Source: an uncultured Oscillospiraceae bacterium (GTDB lineage Bacteria > Bacillota > Clostridia > Oscillospirales > Oscillospiraceae). Taken from it: a stretch of DNA of 50,719 nucleotides. Below the pieces are notes generated by a model that saw only the letters and a list, made by a program, of their open reading frames with translations, ran no database searches and had not been told where the DNA came from. The stretch is taken from positions 1 to 50,719 of the forward strand of contig CANRIU010000012.1 of assembly GCA_947630755.1 (NCBI GenBank). Direction: 5' to 3'. Within the stretch, counting starts at the first letter, position 1; every line of letters begins with the position of its first letter. This document shows positions 40,149-48,315 of this stretch, in pieces. The translations under genes and the position numbers were made by a program.

Positions 40149-41648
40149 ATGGCAAAAAAGCTCCGGCCCACGGCCTTCACGTTCTATACTGACTCCCTGC
40201 CCCAGGAGGACAGGGAGAAGCTTACGTCCTTTATAAGGGTGCTGGACCGCCATCTGCGCATAGCCCGGGAGGCGAAGGTCGGCATCACCCGGGACTTTGA
40301 AAACGCCATACTCTGGTACTCAAAAAACGGCGTGCCCCTGGACGCGGCCTTAGAGCGCCTCGCCCCCGCAAAGCTCGGGGGCTTCTACTCCCGCCCCGCC
40401 GACGACTGGTACCCCCTGGACGCGGCGGCGAAGGTCTACCCGCTCTCCATGAGCCACAAGCAGATGGCTGTGTTCCGCCTCTCGGCCTACTTGGACTCCG
40501 ACATTGTCCCGGAGCTTTTGCAGATGGCCCTGACCTTCACCATAAAGCGCTTCCCCTTCTTTGCCACCACCATAAAGAACGGCGTTTTCTGGCACTACAT
40601 CGACGCGGCGAAGCGCCGCTTCCCCGTGGAGCCGGAGTCCACCGTCCCCTGCGCCGACATAAACGTGTCCATGACGGGCTCCAAGTCCTTCCGGGTGCTC
40701 TATTTCAAAAACCGCGTGAGCTGTGAGTTCTTCCACATCCTCACCGACGGCACCGGGGGCATGGTGTTTTTAAAGTCCCTGACGGCGGAATACCTCCGCC
40801 TTCTCGGCTCCGATGTCCCCGCCGAAAACGGCGTTCTCGACATTGACGAGCTCCCCGACGCCGCGGAGTCCACCGACGACTTCTCAAAGTACGTCTCCGG
40901 TAAAAAGACCTCCGGCTTTGTGGACAAGCCCGCCCTCCAGATGGGGGGCAAGCTCTCCGCCGTGAAGCCCTGTCAGGTGATCCACTTTGACATGGACGCC
41001 GCCGCCCTCCACGACGCCGCCAGATCCCGTGGCGCCTCGGTCACTGCCCTTGTGGCGGCTATGATGTTCATCGCCTGCAAGGCCGCCACCGACAAGCAGC
41101 ACGGCACCTTCCACATACAGCTGCCCGTCAATATGCGAAGGTACTATGAGTCCAGGACCCTGCGCAACTTCTCCCTCTACGCCAACATCCGCATGAGCAT
41201 TGAGGACATAACCACCGTTGACGGGATACTGCCGGAGGTCTCCCGGCAGATAAAGGAGGGCATCGGGGACGAGAAGATGCAGGAGATGATGAACGCCGCC
41301 GTGAAGCTCGTGCGCTCCGTGAGGCTTGTGCCGCTTTTCATAAAGTGCCCCGTGGCACGGCTCATCTACGGCTTTCTCGGCGACCGGGCCTTCACCACCA
41401 CCCTCTCCAACCTCGGCGTGGTGGAGGTGCCCGGGGAGATGGGCGAACACATAAGGAAGATGGACTTTGTCCTCGGCACCGTCGCTCTGGCCCGAGCGGC
41501 CTGCTCCATGGTGACGGTGAACGGCGTGGCTACGCTGTCGGTGGCAAAGCTCACCACGGACCCGTCCTTTGAGGAGCGCCTTTACGCTCTTTTGAAGGAG
41601 ACCGGGCTTAATATCAGGGTCTCGGGGAGTGAGTTATATGGATTTTGA
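40149..41648 (+). CDS. Condensation/alcohol-acetyltransferase-like acyltransferase
   Basis: This 499-residue protein shows the HxxxDG catalytic motif of the CoA-dependent acyltransferase/condensation superfamily: FHILTDGTGGMVFLKSL near residue 200. A second structural match is in the C-terminal half, TTLSNLGVVEVPGEM, like the motif before the DFGWG-type region in such enzymes. The long N-terminal part (PLSMSHKQMAVFRL) also fits alcohol acetyltransferase-type proteins. It starts at the ATG at 40149 with GGAGG 6 nt upstream. It overlaps a small polytopic membrane protein by 11 nt, so the two are translationally coupled. The acyl donor and acceptor are unknown. Confidence 0.72.
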   Translation: MAKKLRPTAFTFYTDSLPQEDREKLTSFIRVLDRHLRIAREAKVGITRDFENAILWYSKNGVPLDAALERLAPAKLGGFYSRPADDWYPLDAAAKVYPLSMSHKQMAVFRLSAYLDSDIVPELLQMALTFTIKRFPFFATTIKNGVFWHYIDAAKRRFPVEPESTVPCADINVSMTGSKSFRVLYFKNRVSCEFFHILTDGTGGMVFLKSLTAEYLRLLGSDVPAENGVLDIDELPDAAESTDDFSKYVSGKKTSGFVDKPALQMGGKLSAVKPCQVIHFDMDAAALHDAARSRGASVTALVAAMMFIACKAATDKQHGTFHIQLPVNMRRYYESRTLRNFSLYANIRMSIEDITTVDGILPEVSRQIKEGIGDEKMQEMMNAAVKLVRSVRLVPLFIKCPVARLIYGFLGDRAFTTTLSNLGVVEVPGEMGEHIRKMDFVLGTVALARAACSMVTVNGVATLSVAKLTTDPSFEERLYALLKETGLNIRVSGSELYGF

Positions 41649-42210
41649 GATTATTTACCCCAAAATAAAGCGCCACTCCATAGCGATGCTGTATGTCAGG
41701 TACATCTTCGGGCTCATTTTCCTGGCGGCATCGGTTATATGCGTTGTGGTGAACATCATCCTCGGCGGCGTGGCCTGGAGCGTCATAGCCATGTGGGGAA
41801 TGCTCATGGTGTGGACTCTGGTGCTCAAGGCCCCGCTGGTGGAGCGCAACCTCATAAGCCAGGGCGTGAAGCTGGCGGTGATGACGGGAATACTGCTGGT
41901 GCTGATCGACAGGCTCATCTACCCCGGCTGGGCGAGCTTTGTGGTGCCGATAGTCAGCTACGCCGCGCTTATCGTTCTGGCGATACTCTTTTTTGTCAAC
42001 GTCTCAAAGCAGCGCCACAACGTCATGCCCCTTGTCATACTGACTGTCCTTGTCATTGTGGGCTCCGCCATTGCCCTCTTCGTCTTTTCGGAGCGCAGCT
42101 GGCCCATGATAGTTCTCGCCGTCACCTCCGCGGTGCTCCTTATCGCCACGATTTTCACCCTGAAAAGCCGCCTTTTCTCGGAAATAGTGAAGCGTTTTCA
42201 CATAAAATAG
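41638..42210 (+). CDS. Polytopic membrane protein coupled to the acyltransferase
   Basis: This 190-residue protein has five to six hydrophobic helices (YIFGLIFLAASVICVVVNIIL, VLIVGSAIALFVF and others) and short loops. The ATG at 41638 lies inside the end of the acyltransferase gene with GGAGTGAG upstream. No catalytic motif is visible. The tight overlap suggests the two proteins work together, for example a membrane partner for modification of a lipid or envelope molecule; this is inference. A strong bidirectional terminator follows. Confidence 0.8.
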   Translation: MDFEIIYPKIKRHSIAMLYVRYIFGLIFLAASVICVVVNIILGGVAWSVIAMWGMLMVWTLVLKAPLVERNLISQGVKLAVMTGILLVLIDRLIYPGWASFVVPIVSYAALIVLAILFFVNVSKQRHNVMPLVILTVLVIVGSAIALFVFSERSWPMIVLAVTSAVLLIATIFTLKSRLFSEIVKRFHIK

Positions 42211-42233
42211 CCCCCTTCTAAGGGACCGGGAAC

Positions 42234-42281
42234 AAAAAAGAATGGCCTGTTCTCCATAGAGAAGACAGGCCATTCTTTTTT
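42234..42281. terminator. Strong bidirectional terminator
   Basis: A perfect 17-bp stem, AAAAAAGAATGGCCTGT at 42234-42250 with its complement at 42265-42281. The arms carry A and T tracts, so it works in both directions. Confidence 0.92.
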
Positions 42282-42322
42282 ACGATTCGCTTGTCGGTTG
42301 AGTCCGTTAAAGCACACAGTTA

Positions 42323-42367
42323 TTGAAATAACGCGCCGTGTAATATATGATTTGTTTATCGGCCGAT
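42323..42367 (+). promoter_or_regulatory. Promoter and possible operator of the XRE regulator
   Basis: TTGAAA (42323-42328), a 17-nt spacer and TATGAT (42346-42351). A perfect 10-bp palindrome ATCGGCCGAT at 42358-42367 sits at the expected transcription start, a position where a bound repressor would block the promoter. Self-repression by the downstream protein is a guess. Confidence 0.55.
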
Positions 42368-42398
42368 ACAAAATACATAAATATCGGAGGGATCCGCC

Positions 42399-43412
42399 AT
42401 GAATATGGACATCGGAGGCGCAATCAAAAGGCTGAGAACGGACAGGGGCATAACGCAGGAGGAGATCGGTGAATATTTGGGCATCTCATTTCAGGCAGTC
42501 AGCAAGTGGGAGACGGGAACGACCATGCCGGATGTCACCCTGCTGCCGAAAATCGCGGCATTTTTCGGCGTCCGGATCGACGATTTATTCTCCGTCGACC
42601 ACGAGGACGAGCTGAAGCGCGTCGAGGAGAGCCTGTCACACAGATTGTCTGAACGAAGCCGCCTCTACTCAAAACGGATACTGGACGCCTCTTTGCAGGA
42701 CGACCCGGACAACATCCGCGCTCTGAAGCTGTATGCCCGCTTAAACCTGTCCGGGGCAAATGACGATTTACTGGAAGCCGGAAGGATGCTGGAGAGGGCG
42801 ATGAAGCGCTCCCCGCTGGATGAGGAGATTTTTGAGCTGTATTTTCAGGTGCGCGGAGGTGGCGTCTATAAGGCCCGCAGTGACGACGACTGGTTTATTC
42901 GTGTATGTGAGCCCTATGCTGAAAAATACCCCCAAAATCTCGGACTTATGGCCCATCTCATTGAAGCGATGATCCGCCAGCGGTACTTCGAGAAGGCGGA
43001 GGAGTATATTCGCCTGATGCAGCCTGACAGCGGGAGGGAGTATCTGCGCAAGGTCTATCTCGGCGACCTTGCTCTGGCAAAGGGAGATGCCGATCGGGCA
43101 AAGGCGATTTGGAACACCGTATCCGAGGACGACAGCATGGGACAGTATGAAGCTGGGGAGAGGTTCAACCGGCTCAATGAGTATGACCGGGCGATAAGGT
43201 GCTTTCAGAACGCGTTTCAGTCAGCCGCTCCGCCCAGACCCCTCGACCCCGTCTTTTCTCTCGCCTTTCTTTACACAAAGCTGGGAAGAAACGCCGAGGC
43301 GGTCCGGGCGTGGCAGCTAATCATAAGCACCCTGGCATCGGATCATAACGACTATGACAGTGAAACCGTAGAATGGGCACATAGAGAAATACGAAAATTA
43401 CAGGGCAAATGA
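42399..43412 (+). CDS. XRE-family HTH regulator with TPR-like C-terminus
   Basis: This 337-residue protein has a clean N-terminal XRE helix-turn-helix (~5-60): GGAIKRLRTDRGITQEEIGEYLGISFQAVSKWETGTTMP. The remaining ~270 residues are helical repeats of the TPR kind, such as VYLGDLALAKGDADRAKAIW and YDRAIRCFQNAF. Such proteins in Firmicutes often sense a peptide or partner protein through the repeats. The start ATG has GGAGGG upstream. It is a single-gene unit behind its own promoter, convergent with the SLH peptidase gene 45 bp away. Target genes are unknown. Confidence 0.92.
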   Translation: MNMDIGGAIKRLRTDRGITQEEIGEYLGISFQAVSKWETGTTMPDVTLLPKIAAFFGVRIDDLFSVDHEDELKRVEESLSHRLSERSRLYSKRILDASLQDDPDNIRALKLYARLNLSGANDDLLEAGRMLERAMKRSPLDEEIFELYFQVRGGGVYKARSDDDWFIRVCEPYAEKYPQNLGLMAHLIEAMIRQRYFEKAEEYIRLMQPDSGREYLRKVYLGDLALAKGDADRAKAIWNTVSEDDSMGQYEAGERFNRLNEYDRAIRCFQNAFQSAAPPRPLDPVFSLAFLYTKLGRNAEAVRAWQLIISTLASDHNDYDSETVEWAHREIRKLQGK

Positions 43413-43457
43413 GGCGTTTCCCGCCGCTTCACACCATTGTCCCCCGCCAGGTGCAGA

Positions 43458-44771
43458 TCACCTTGAGGAGTGGGGCGGCTGGCGCCAGATGCCGATGGGC
43501 ACTCCGGTGTAGGTCCCGTCGGAGAGGTAGATGTCGCAATTTATGTACTGCTCGTAATAAACCCACTTGTCCCAATAGGGGTCGTTCTCGTAGTACTCCG
43601 CGCCCTTGTGGAGACTCAGATAGATGGGGCTCTGGTTGTTTCTCGCCATGGTCTCCATGAAGTGCAGCAGCTCATGGACCACCGCCGCCGCGGGCCATGC
43701 CCGCTCCTCGTCAAACACCCACATGGCGTAATCCGTGTCCCGGCACCTTATCATGGTGTAGCCTGTCCCCTGGGAGAAGGGCACGCCGCCAAGTCCGAGG
43801 TATGTGACCTCAAGGTCAAGGTCCACAAAGAAGGTGACGTGGTCGTAGTAGTCCAGATCCACCGTGGACGGCAGGAATTTTTCCGCGCCCGTGGGGCTTA
43901 GCCAGTAGCCGTTGCCCTCGGAGTATACAAGGTCGTTGAAGGTTACGGGCGTGTCTATAACTATGTAGTCCATTTTTGCGCCTATGACGCCGTCGCTCAA
44001 GGTCTTGAGGTCATCCCTGAAACGGGCCGCGAGGTCAATATACATATCGACCTCCTCATCCGTCATGGTGGTGGTGTCGTCCACTCTCTCGCCTGTGGAC
44101 TTGGTGTAGTGGATGTCGGCGTTGCGGCATATGACGGCAAGGAGACGCCACTCCACGTCCTTGGCGAAGGTGCGGTAGAGGAAGGTGACTATCTGCCCGC
44201 GGGTGCAGGTGCTTCTGGGGGAGAAGGTGGTCTTGGTGGTGCCCTCGGTTATGGCGCTCATGAAGGCCCAGTTCACCGCGTCCCAGTTGGAGCTGTTCCT
44301 GGATACGTCGGTGAAGGGACAGGTGCCCTGTATCCGGTGCTCCCCTGTGGCGCGAAAGAGGAATGTCACTATCTGCGCCCTGGTGCAGGGCGAGCCGGGC
44401 TCGAAGGTGGTCTTTGAGGTCCCGTCGGCGATGCCCTTCTCATGGGCCCAGAGGACGGCCTTGTAGTAGTACTTCCCCGGGGTCACGTCGGTGAAGGGGG
44501 AGACTTTTGTGTCGGGCTCGGGGCTTCCCATGGCCCTCCACAAAAATGTCACCGCCTCGCTGCGCTTGCAGGTCTTACCGGGTGAGAATGTGGTATCTGA
44601 GGTGCCCTCGGTTATCCCCTGCTCCACCGCCCATTTGACGCTCTCATAGTAAAAGGCGCTCTCGCTTACGTCGGAAAAGCGTATCTCCCTCCCTGACGCC
44701 TGTGCGGAGACGGGAACAAGTGCAATGATGATTACAAGTGCCAGGGAAAAAGCAGCTATTCTTTTTTTCAT
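43458..44771 (-). CDS. SLH-domain surface protein with zinc-peptidase (HExxH) domain
   Basis: This 437-residue secreted protein has a signal peptide (~1-26, ending VSAQAS) and three SLH repeats at ~30-75, 92-140 and 150-200 (FSDVSESAFYYESVKWAVEQGI is the first) that would bind it to the cell wall. The C-terminal domain (~205-437) carries HELLH at 366-370 in AAAVVHELLHFMETMA, a zincin motif, with a later His388 and Glu392 as possible third ligands (LHKGAEYY). I do not recognise the peptidase family. The start ATG has GAGGAGG upstream. It lies downstream of an MBL gene and may share its transcript. A surface zinc protease is the best reading; activity is unproven. Confidence 0.83.
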   Translation of the reverse strand: MKKRIAAFSLALVIIIALVPVSAQASGREIRFSDVSESAFYYESVKWAVEQGITEGTSDTTFSPGKTCKRSEAVTFLWRAMGSPEPDTKVSPFTDVTPGKYYYKAVLWAHEKGIADGTSKTTFEPGSPCTRAQIVTFLFRATGEHRIQGTCPFTDVSRNSSNWDAVNWAFMSAITEGTTKTTFSPRSTCTRGQIVTFLYRTFAKDVEWRLLAVICRNADIHYTKSTGERVDDTTTMTDEEVDMYIDLAARFRDDLKTLSDGVIGAKMDYIVIDTPVTFNDLVYSEGNGYWLSPTGAEKFLPSTVDLDYYDHVTFFVDLDLEVTYLGLGGVPFSQGTGYTMIRCRDTDYAMWVFDEERAWPAAAVVHELLHFMETMARNNQSPIYLSLHKGAEYYENDPYWDKWVYYEQYINCDIYLSDGTYTGVPIGIWRQPPHSSR

Positions 44772-44836
44772 GTCGTTTCCTCCTCAGTTTTTAAGGTAAC
44801 GGGAGTCGACCACGCGCGGGTCCGGCTTCCGTCTCC

Positions 44837-45433
44837 TTATATAAAAATGTAAGGTGAATCGCTTGTGCGCAGACTGAATATGCTCTCAAGCTCCCCGATG
44901 ACCTGCGCCATCGGCAGCTCCAACGGCCTACGGTGGGATAGAAGCGCCGTCCCCGCCTTAAGGTGACGGAGCGTCACTATGAGCTCCCGCAGAAGCCCCG
45001 CGTTGTAGCCACGGCGGCCCTTTATCCCGCCGGCGTAGACTGCGTCGCCCAGAAAGGCGTACCCCTCCCAGGACAGCCCCAGACACCCCCTGGCGTGGCT
45101 TGACGGGAGGGGGAAGACCCGAAGTCCCGGGACGGGCTCCAAGGGGGCCGTGACTACGGCGCCCAGGCCCAGCTTTTTGGCGGTGAAGGCCCCGGCGTAG
45201 ACCTCCTCAAGCTCCACTCGGCTGAGATTTCCGCAGTGGTCCGGGTGGAAGTGGGAGATAACCGCCCTCTTTTTCCCCGGAAGCGCCCTTATGTGCTCCG
45301 CGGCATCGGGCGCCGCGCCCAGATCAAAAAGCCACGTCTCCCCCTCAAGGCGCAGTATACCCACGTCCGCGGAAAGCGGATCCTCCGACGACGGGAGATA
45401 TGACAGCGGCCCGGAAATCACACGCTCTCTCAT
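44837..45433 (-). CDS. Small metallo-beta-lactamase-fold hydrolase
   Basis: This 198-residue protein has the MBL metal motif SHFHPDHCGN near residue 60, then SSHARGCLGL, FLGDAVYAGG and ALLSHRRPL at the later ligand positions. It is shorter and more divergent than the glyoxalase-like MBL protein elsewhere in the window. The start ATG has AGGGTGAGG upstream. It sits after ridA and before the SLH peptidase on the same strand. The substrate cannot be inferred. Confidence 0.85.
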   Translation of the reverse strand: MRERVISGPLSYLPSSEDPLSADVGILRLEGETWLFDLGAAPDAAEHIRALPGKKRAVISHFHPDHCGNLSRVELEEVYAGAFTAKKLGLGAVVTAPLEPVPGLRVFPLPSSHARGCLGLSWEGYAFLGDAVYAGGIKGRRGYNAGLLRELIVTLRHLKAGTALLSHRRPLELPMAQVIGELESIFSLRTSDSPYIFI

Positions 45434-45459
45434 GCCCTCACCCTTTGAACGCAGACCTT

Positions 45460-45483
45460 CCGCCCGGAGGCTTCTCCGGGCGG
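45460..45483 (-). terminator. Hairpin after ridA
   Basis: A perfect 10-bp stem CCGCCCGGAG (45460-45469 with 45474-45483), just downstream of the ridA stop. There is no T run, so termination may be partial. Confidence 0.5.
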
Positions 45484-45490
45484 ATATTTG

Positions 45491-45868
45491 TCACTGGACC
45501 TCGGCTATGACCTCCACCTCCACCAAAACTCCCTTGGGGAGGTCCTTCACCGCGACGCAGCTGCGGGCGGGTTTGGATGTGAAGTATTTGGCGTATACGC
45601 CGTTAAATGCGGCAAAGTCGCCTATGTCGGCTAAAAAGCAGGTGGTCTTGACGGCCATCGTGAAGTCGGAGCCCGCGGCTCTCAGGACCTCGCCCAGGTT
45701 GCGCATGACCTGCTCGGTCTGGGCCTCGATGCCCACGGCCTCCACGTTCCCCGTGGCGGGGTCGATGGGGATCTGCCCGGAGGTGAAAACCAACCCTCCG
45801 GTGACGACGGCCTGAGAATAGGGGCCGATGGCGGCGGGTGCGGAGTCGGTATGTACGGTTTTTGTCAT
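45491..45868 (-). CDS. ridA: RidA family enamine/imine deaminase
   Basis: RidA hydrolyses reactive enamine and imine intermediates released by PLP enzymes such as threonine dehydratase. The 125-residue protein carries the family landmarks GPYSQAV, FTSGQIPIDP, the substrate Arg in ARSCVAV and the Glu in VEVEVIAEV. It follows ilvA by 45 nt on the same strand, with AAAGGAG before its ATG. This is a direct functional pairing: IlvA makes 2-aminocrotonate and RidA speeds its conversion to 2-oxobutyrate. A short CCCCGG/CCGGGG hairpin lies between the two genes. Confidence 0.95.
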   Translation of the reverse strand: MTKTVHTDSAPAAIGPYSQAVVTGGLVFTSGQIPIDPATGNVEAVGIEAQTEQVMRNLGEVLRAAGSDFTMAVKTTCFLADIGDFAAFNGVYAKYFTSKPARSCVAVKDLPKGVLVEVEVIAEVQ

Positions 45869-45913
45869 GATGGCTCTCCTTTCATTCTTCTAACCCCGGC
45901 GGGCCGGGGGGAT

Positions 45914-47113
45914 TTACTCGTTGATGAGCTTGAAGCCGTGGTCCTTGAGTGAGCTCCTTATGGCGCGGATGTGGTCGTGGTTGCGGGTCTCCAGCTCCAG
46001 TCGGAGGTAGACGCCGTTGATGTCGGAGCCCTCGTTGGCGTGCTCGTAGTGTACGGAGACCACATTTCCGCCCTCCCGGGCGATGCACCCGGCGACCTTC
46101 TCCAGCTGGCCCGGCTTGTCGACGAGCTCTATGGTGAGCTGGCAGCGGCGGCCTGACATGAGAAGGCCGCGGTCGATGACCCGGGAGAGGATGGTCACGT
46201 CCACATTGCCTCCGGAGAGGAGGCAGACGGTCTTTTTGTCCTTAATGGGGACCTTGTTGAACATGGCTGCTGCAACGGAGATGGCGCCCGCGCCCTCGGT
46301 GACGAGCTTCTGCTGCTCCATGAGCGCAAGTATCGCGGCGGCGATCTCGTCATCGGTGACTGTGACCACGTCGTCCACATATTTGCTCGTCAGGGCGAAG
46401 GTGTTATCCCCGGGGGTCTTGACGGCGATGCCGTCGGCGATCGTGGAGACGGTGGGCAGGTGTACTATCTCCTTTTGGTGGATGGAATTGACCATGCTGG
46501 GGGCGCCCGCGGCCTGTACGCCGTAGACCTTTACGTCGGGATTAAGGGCCTTCACCGCGAAGGCTATGCCGGATATTAGCCCGCCGCCGCCCACGGGGAC
46601 GATAACCGCGTCCAGATCCGGGAGCTGCTCCATGAGCTCAAGGCCGATGGTGCCCTGTCCCTCAATGACAAGCTCGTCGTCAAAGGGGTGGATGAAGGTG
46701 TAGCCCCGCTCGTCGCGAAGCTGAAGGGCCCGCTCATAGGCGTCGTCGTAAACGCCCTCCACCAGCACCACCTCCGCGCCGTAGCGCTTAGTGGCCTCCA
46801 CCTTGGAGATTGGCGCGCCGTCGGGCAGGCAGATGACGGCGTGTATCCCGGCCTTCTGGGCGGCCAGGGCCACGCCCTGGGCGTGGTTTCCGGCCGAGCA
46901 GGCGATGACGCCCCGGGCCTTCTCCTCATCGGAGAGCTGGCTTATCTTGTAGTAGGCGCCCCGGACCTTGAATGAGCCGGTTATCTGGAGGTTTTCGGTC
47001 TTGAGATACACCTGGGACTCCGGATTTAAGCGGGGGGCGTATATCACATCCGTGTCGCGGATCACCTCTCTGAGGACGTAGCGGGCGTGGTAGATCTTAT
47101 CTAATGTAATCAC
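45914..47113 (-). CDS. ilvA: Threonine ammonia-lyase with C-terminal ACT domain
   Basis: This PLP enzyme deaminates threonine to 2-oxobutyrate, the first step to isoleucine. The PLP lysine is Lys49 in ITGSFKVRGAYYK, and the glycine-rich phosphate loop reads VPVGGGGLISG. An ACT-type domain occupies ~325-399 (LTIELVDKPGQLEKVAGCIA), as in the shorter catabolic-length enzymes of Clostridia rather than the long E. coli IlvA with two ACT-like units. So the enzyme may be biosynthetic or degradative. The GTG start at 47111-47113 lies one base after the DUF815 stop, with GGAGG 12 nt upstream. ridA follows. Confidence 0.93.
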   Translation of the reverse strand: MITLDKIYHARYVLREVIRDTDVIYAPRLNPESQVYLKTENLQITGSFKVRGAYYKISQLSDEEKARGVIACSAGNHAQGVALAAQKAGIHAVICLPDGAPISKVEATKRYGAEVVLVEGVYDDAYERALQLRDERGYTFIHPFDDELVIEGQGTIGLELMEQLPDLDAVIVPVGGGGLISGIAFAVKALNPDVKVYGVQAAGAPSMVNSIHQKEIVHLPTVSTIADGIAVKTPGDNTFALTSKYVDDVVTVTDDEIAAAILALMEQQKLVTEGAGAISVAAAMFNKVPIKDKKTVCLLSGGNVDVTILSRVIDRGLLMSGRRCQLTIELVDKPGQLEKVAGCIAREGGNVVSVHYEHANEGSDINGVYLRLELETRNHDHIRAIRSSLKDHGFKLINE

Positions 47114-47114
47114 T

Positions 47115-48314
47115 TTATTCTGAAGCCTCCATTTGCGAAGATAGTAGTGAGTCAGTAAACTGCTCCGCGGCCCTCGGGCTCATGCCGCCCCGGCGGAGTG
47201 CGAAGGCGCAGGCCCGGGTCTCCAGGTCCGGGGTGTCCGGTATGCCCTTCTTTTCGGCGAGCTCCCGGACGATGCGAAGGTAGAGGGCCCGGGAGGGCTT
47301 TGTGAAGAGAATGGTAAGTCCGAAGCGGTCGGATAGGGCGACGGTGTCCTGTATGGTATCATTTATGTGTACGTCGTCCCCGTCCCTGTCGGAGAAGGAC
47401 TCCTTCACCAGGTGGCGCCTGTTGGAGGTGGCGTAAATCACGGTGTTCGGTGCCTTCACGCTGACAGAGCCCTCCAAAATCGCCTTCATGGCGGAGAAGC
47501 TGTCGTCGTTTTTCTCAAAGGAGAGGTCGTCGATGAAGAGGATAAACTTGAGCGGGTTGTCTCTGAGGCGCTCCATTATCGTCGGGATGCTGCGAAGCTC
47601 CCGCTTTCCCAGCTCAATAAGGCGCAGTCCCTCCGGGGCGAGGAGGTTCGTCACGGCCTTGACCGTGCTTGATTTGCCCGTCCCGGCGTCGCCGATGAGC
47701 AGAACGTTTGCCGCGGGCAGGCCCCGGAGAAGGGCGCGGGTGTTGTCGATAAGCGCTCCCCGCTCCCGCTCATAGCCCACAAGGTCCTCTGTCCTTGTCC
47801 CGTCCGGCGAGCGGACGGGGACTATCTCGCCGTTTTCGACCCTGAACATGGTGTGGCGGGCGAATATGCCGTAGCCCGTGGTGGCGACCCGGGACAGCCG
47901 GGCCTCAAACTCCTTTTTAAAGTCTATTCTCTCGGACTCAAAGCCGGGCAGGTACCCCTCGAAGCCGATAAGGGACTTAAAGCCCCTGTCGGTGAGGTCG
48001 GAGATCTCCTGAAATACTCCCAGCTCCCCCTCAACGCACTCTTGCAGGGGCTTGGGTATTGGCTCTCCCCGGGCACGGAGGACGACATACTGGTTCTCGT
48101 CCTCGGCGGCGGCGTCAAGAAGGTAGCGGCTCAGGTTCCAGCCCTGCTTATACAGAGCGTCCACAAAGTCGGCGTACTTCTCCACCCTCTCGGACTCGTC
48201 CCCCTCGCACTCAAAAAACGCCCGGAGGGCCCGGAGCACAGGGCCGTTTTTCACACCGCGGAACACGACTATTGACGCCAGCCTCGCCGCGGCGACAGGT
48301 AAACTTTCCAGCAT
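47115..48314 (-). CDS. DUF815-type AAA ATPase
   Basis: This 399-residue protein has an AAA-type P-loop core in its second half: Walker A GDAGTGKSS at 208-216 and Walker B FILFIDDLSFE at ~257-267, followed by a sensor-type YATSNRRHL. The N-terminal ~190 residues are helical and family-specific. It matches the DUF815 ATPase family, which has no established role. The start ATG is one base after the leuB stop and the end one base before ilvA, so it is embedded in a leucine/isoleucine gene row, perhaps only by operon packing. Confidence 0.85.
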   Translation of the reverse strand: MLESLPVAAARLASIVVFRGVKNGPVLRALRAFFECEGDESERVEKYADFVDALYKQGWNLSRYLLDAAAEDENQYVVLRARGEPIPKPLQECVEGELGVFQEISDLTDRGFKSLIGFEGYLPGFESERIDFKKEFEARLSRVATTGYGIFARHTMFRVENGEIVPVRSPDGTRTEDLVGYERERGALIDNTRALLRGLPAANVLLIGDAGTGKSSTVKAVTNLLAPEGLRLIELGKRELRSIPTIMERLRDNPLKFILFIDDLSFEKNDDSFSAMKAILEGSVSVKAPNTVIYATSNRRHLVKESFSDRDGDDVHINDTIQDTVALSDRFGLTILFTKPSRALYLRIVRELAEKKGIPDTPDLETRACAFALRRGGMSPRAAEQFTDSLLSSQMEASE

Positions 48315-48315
48315 A

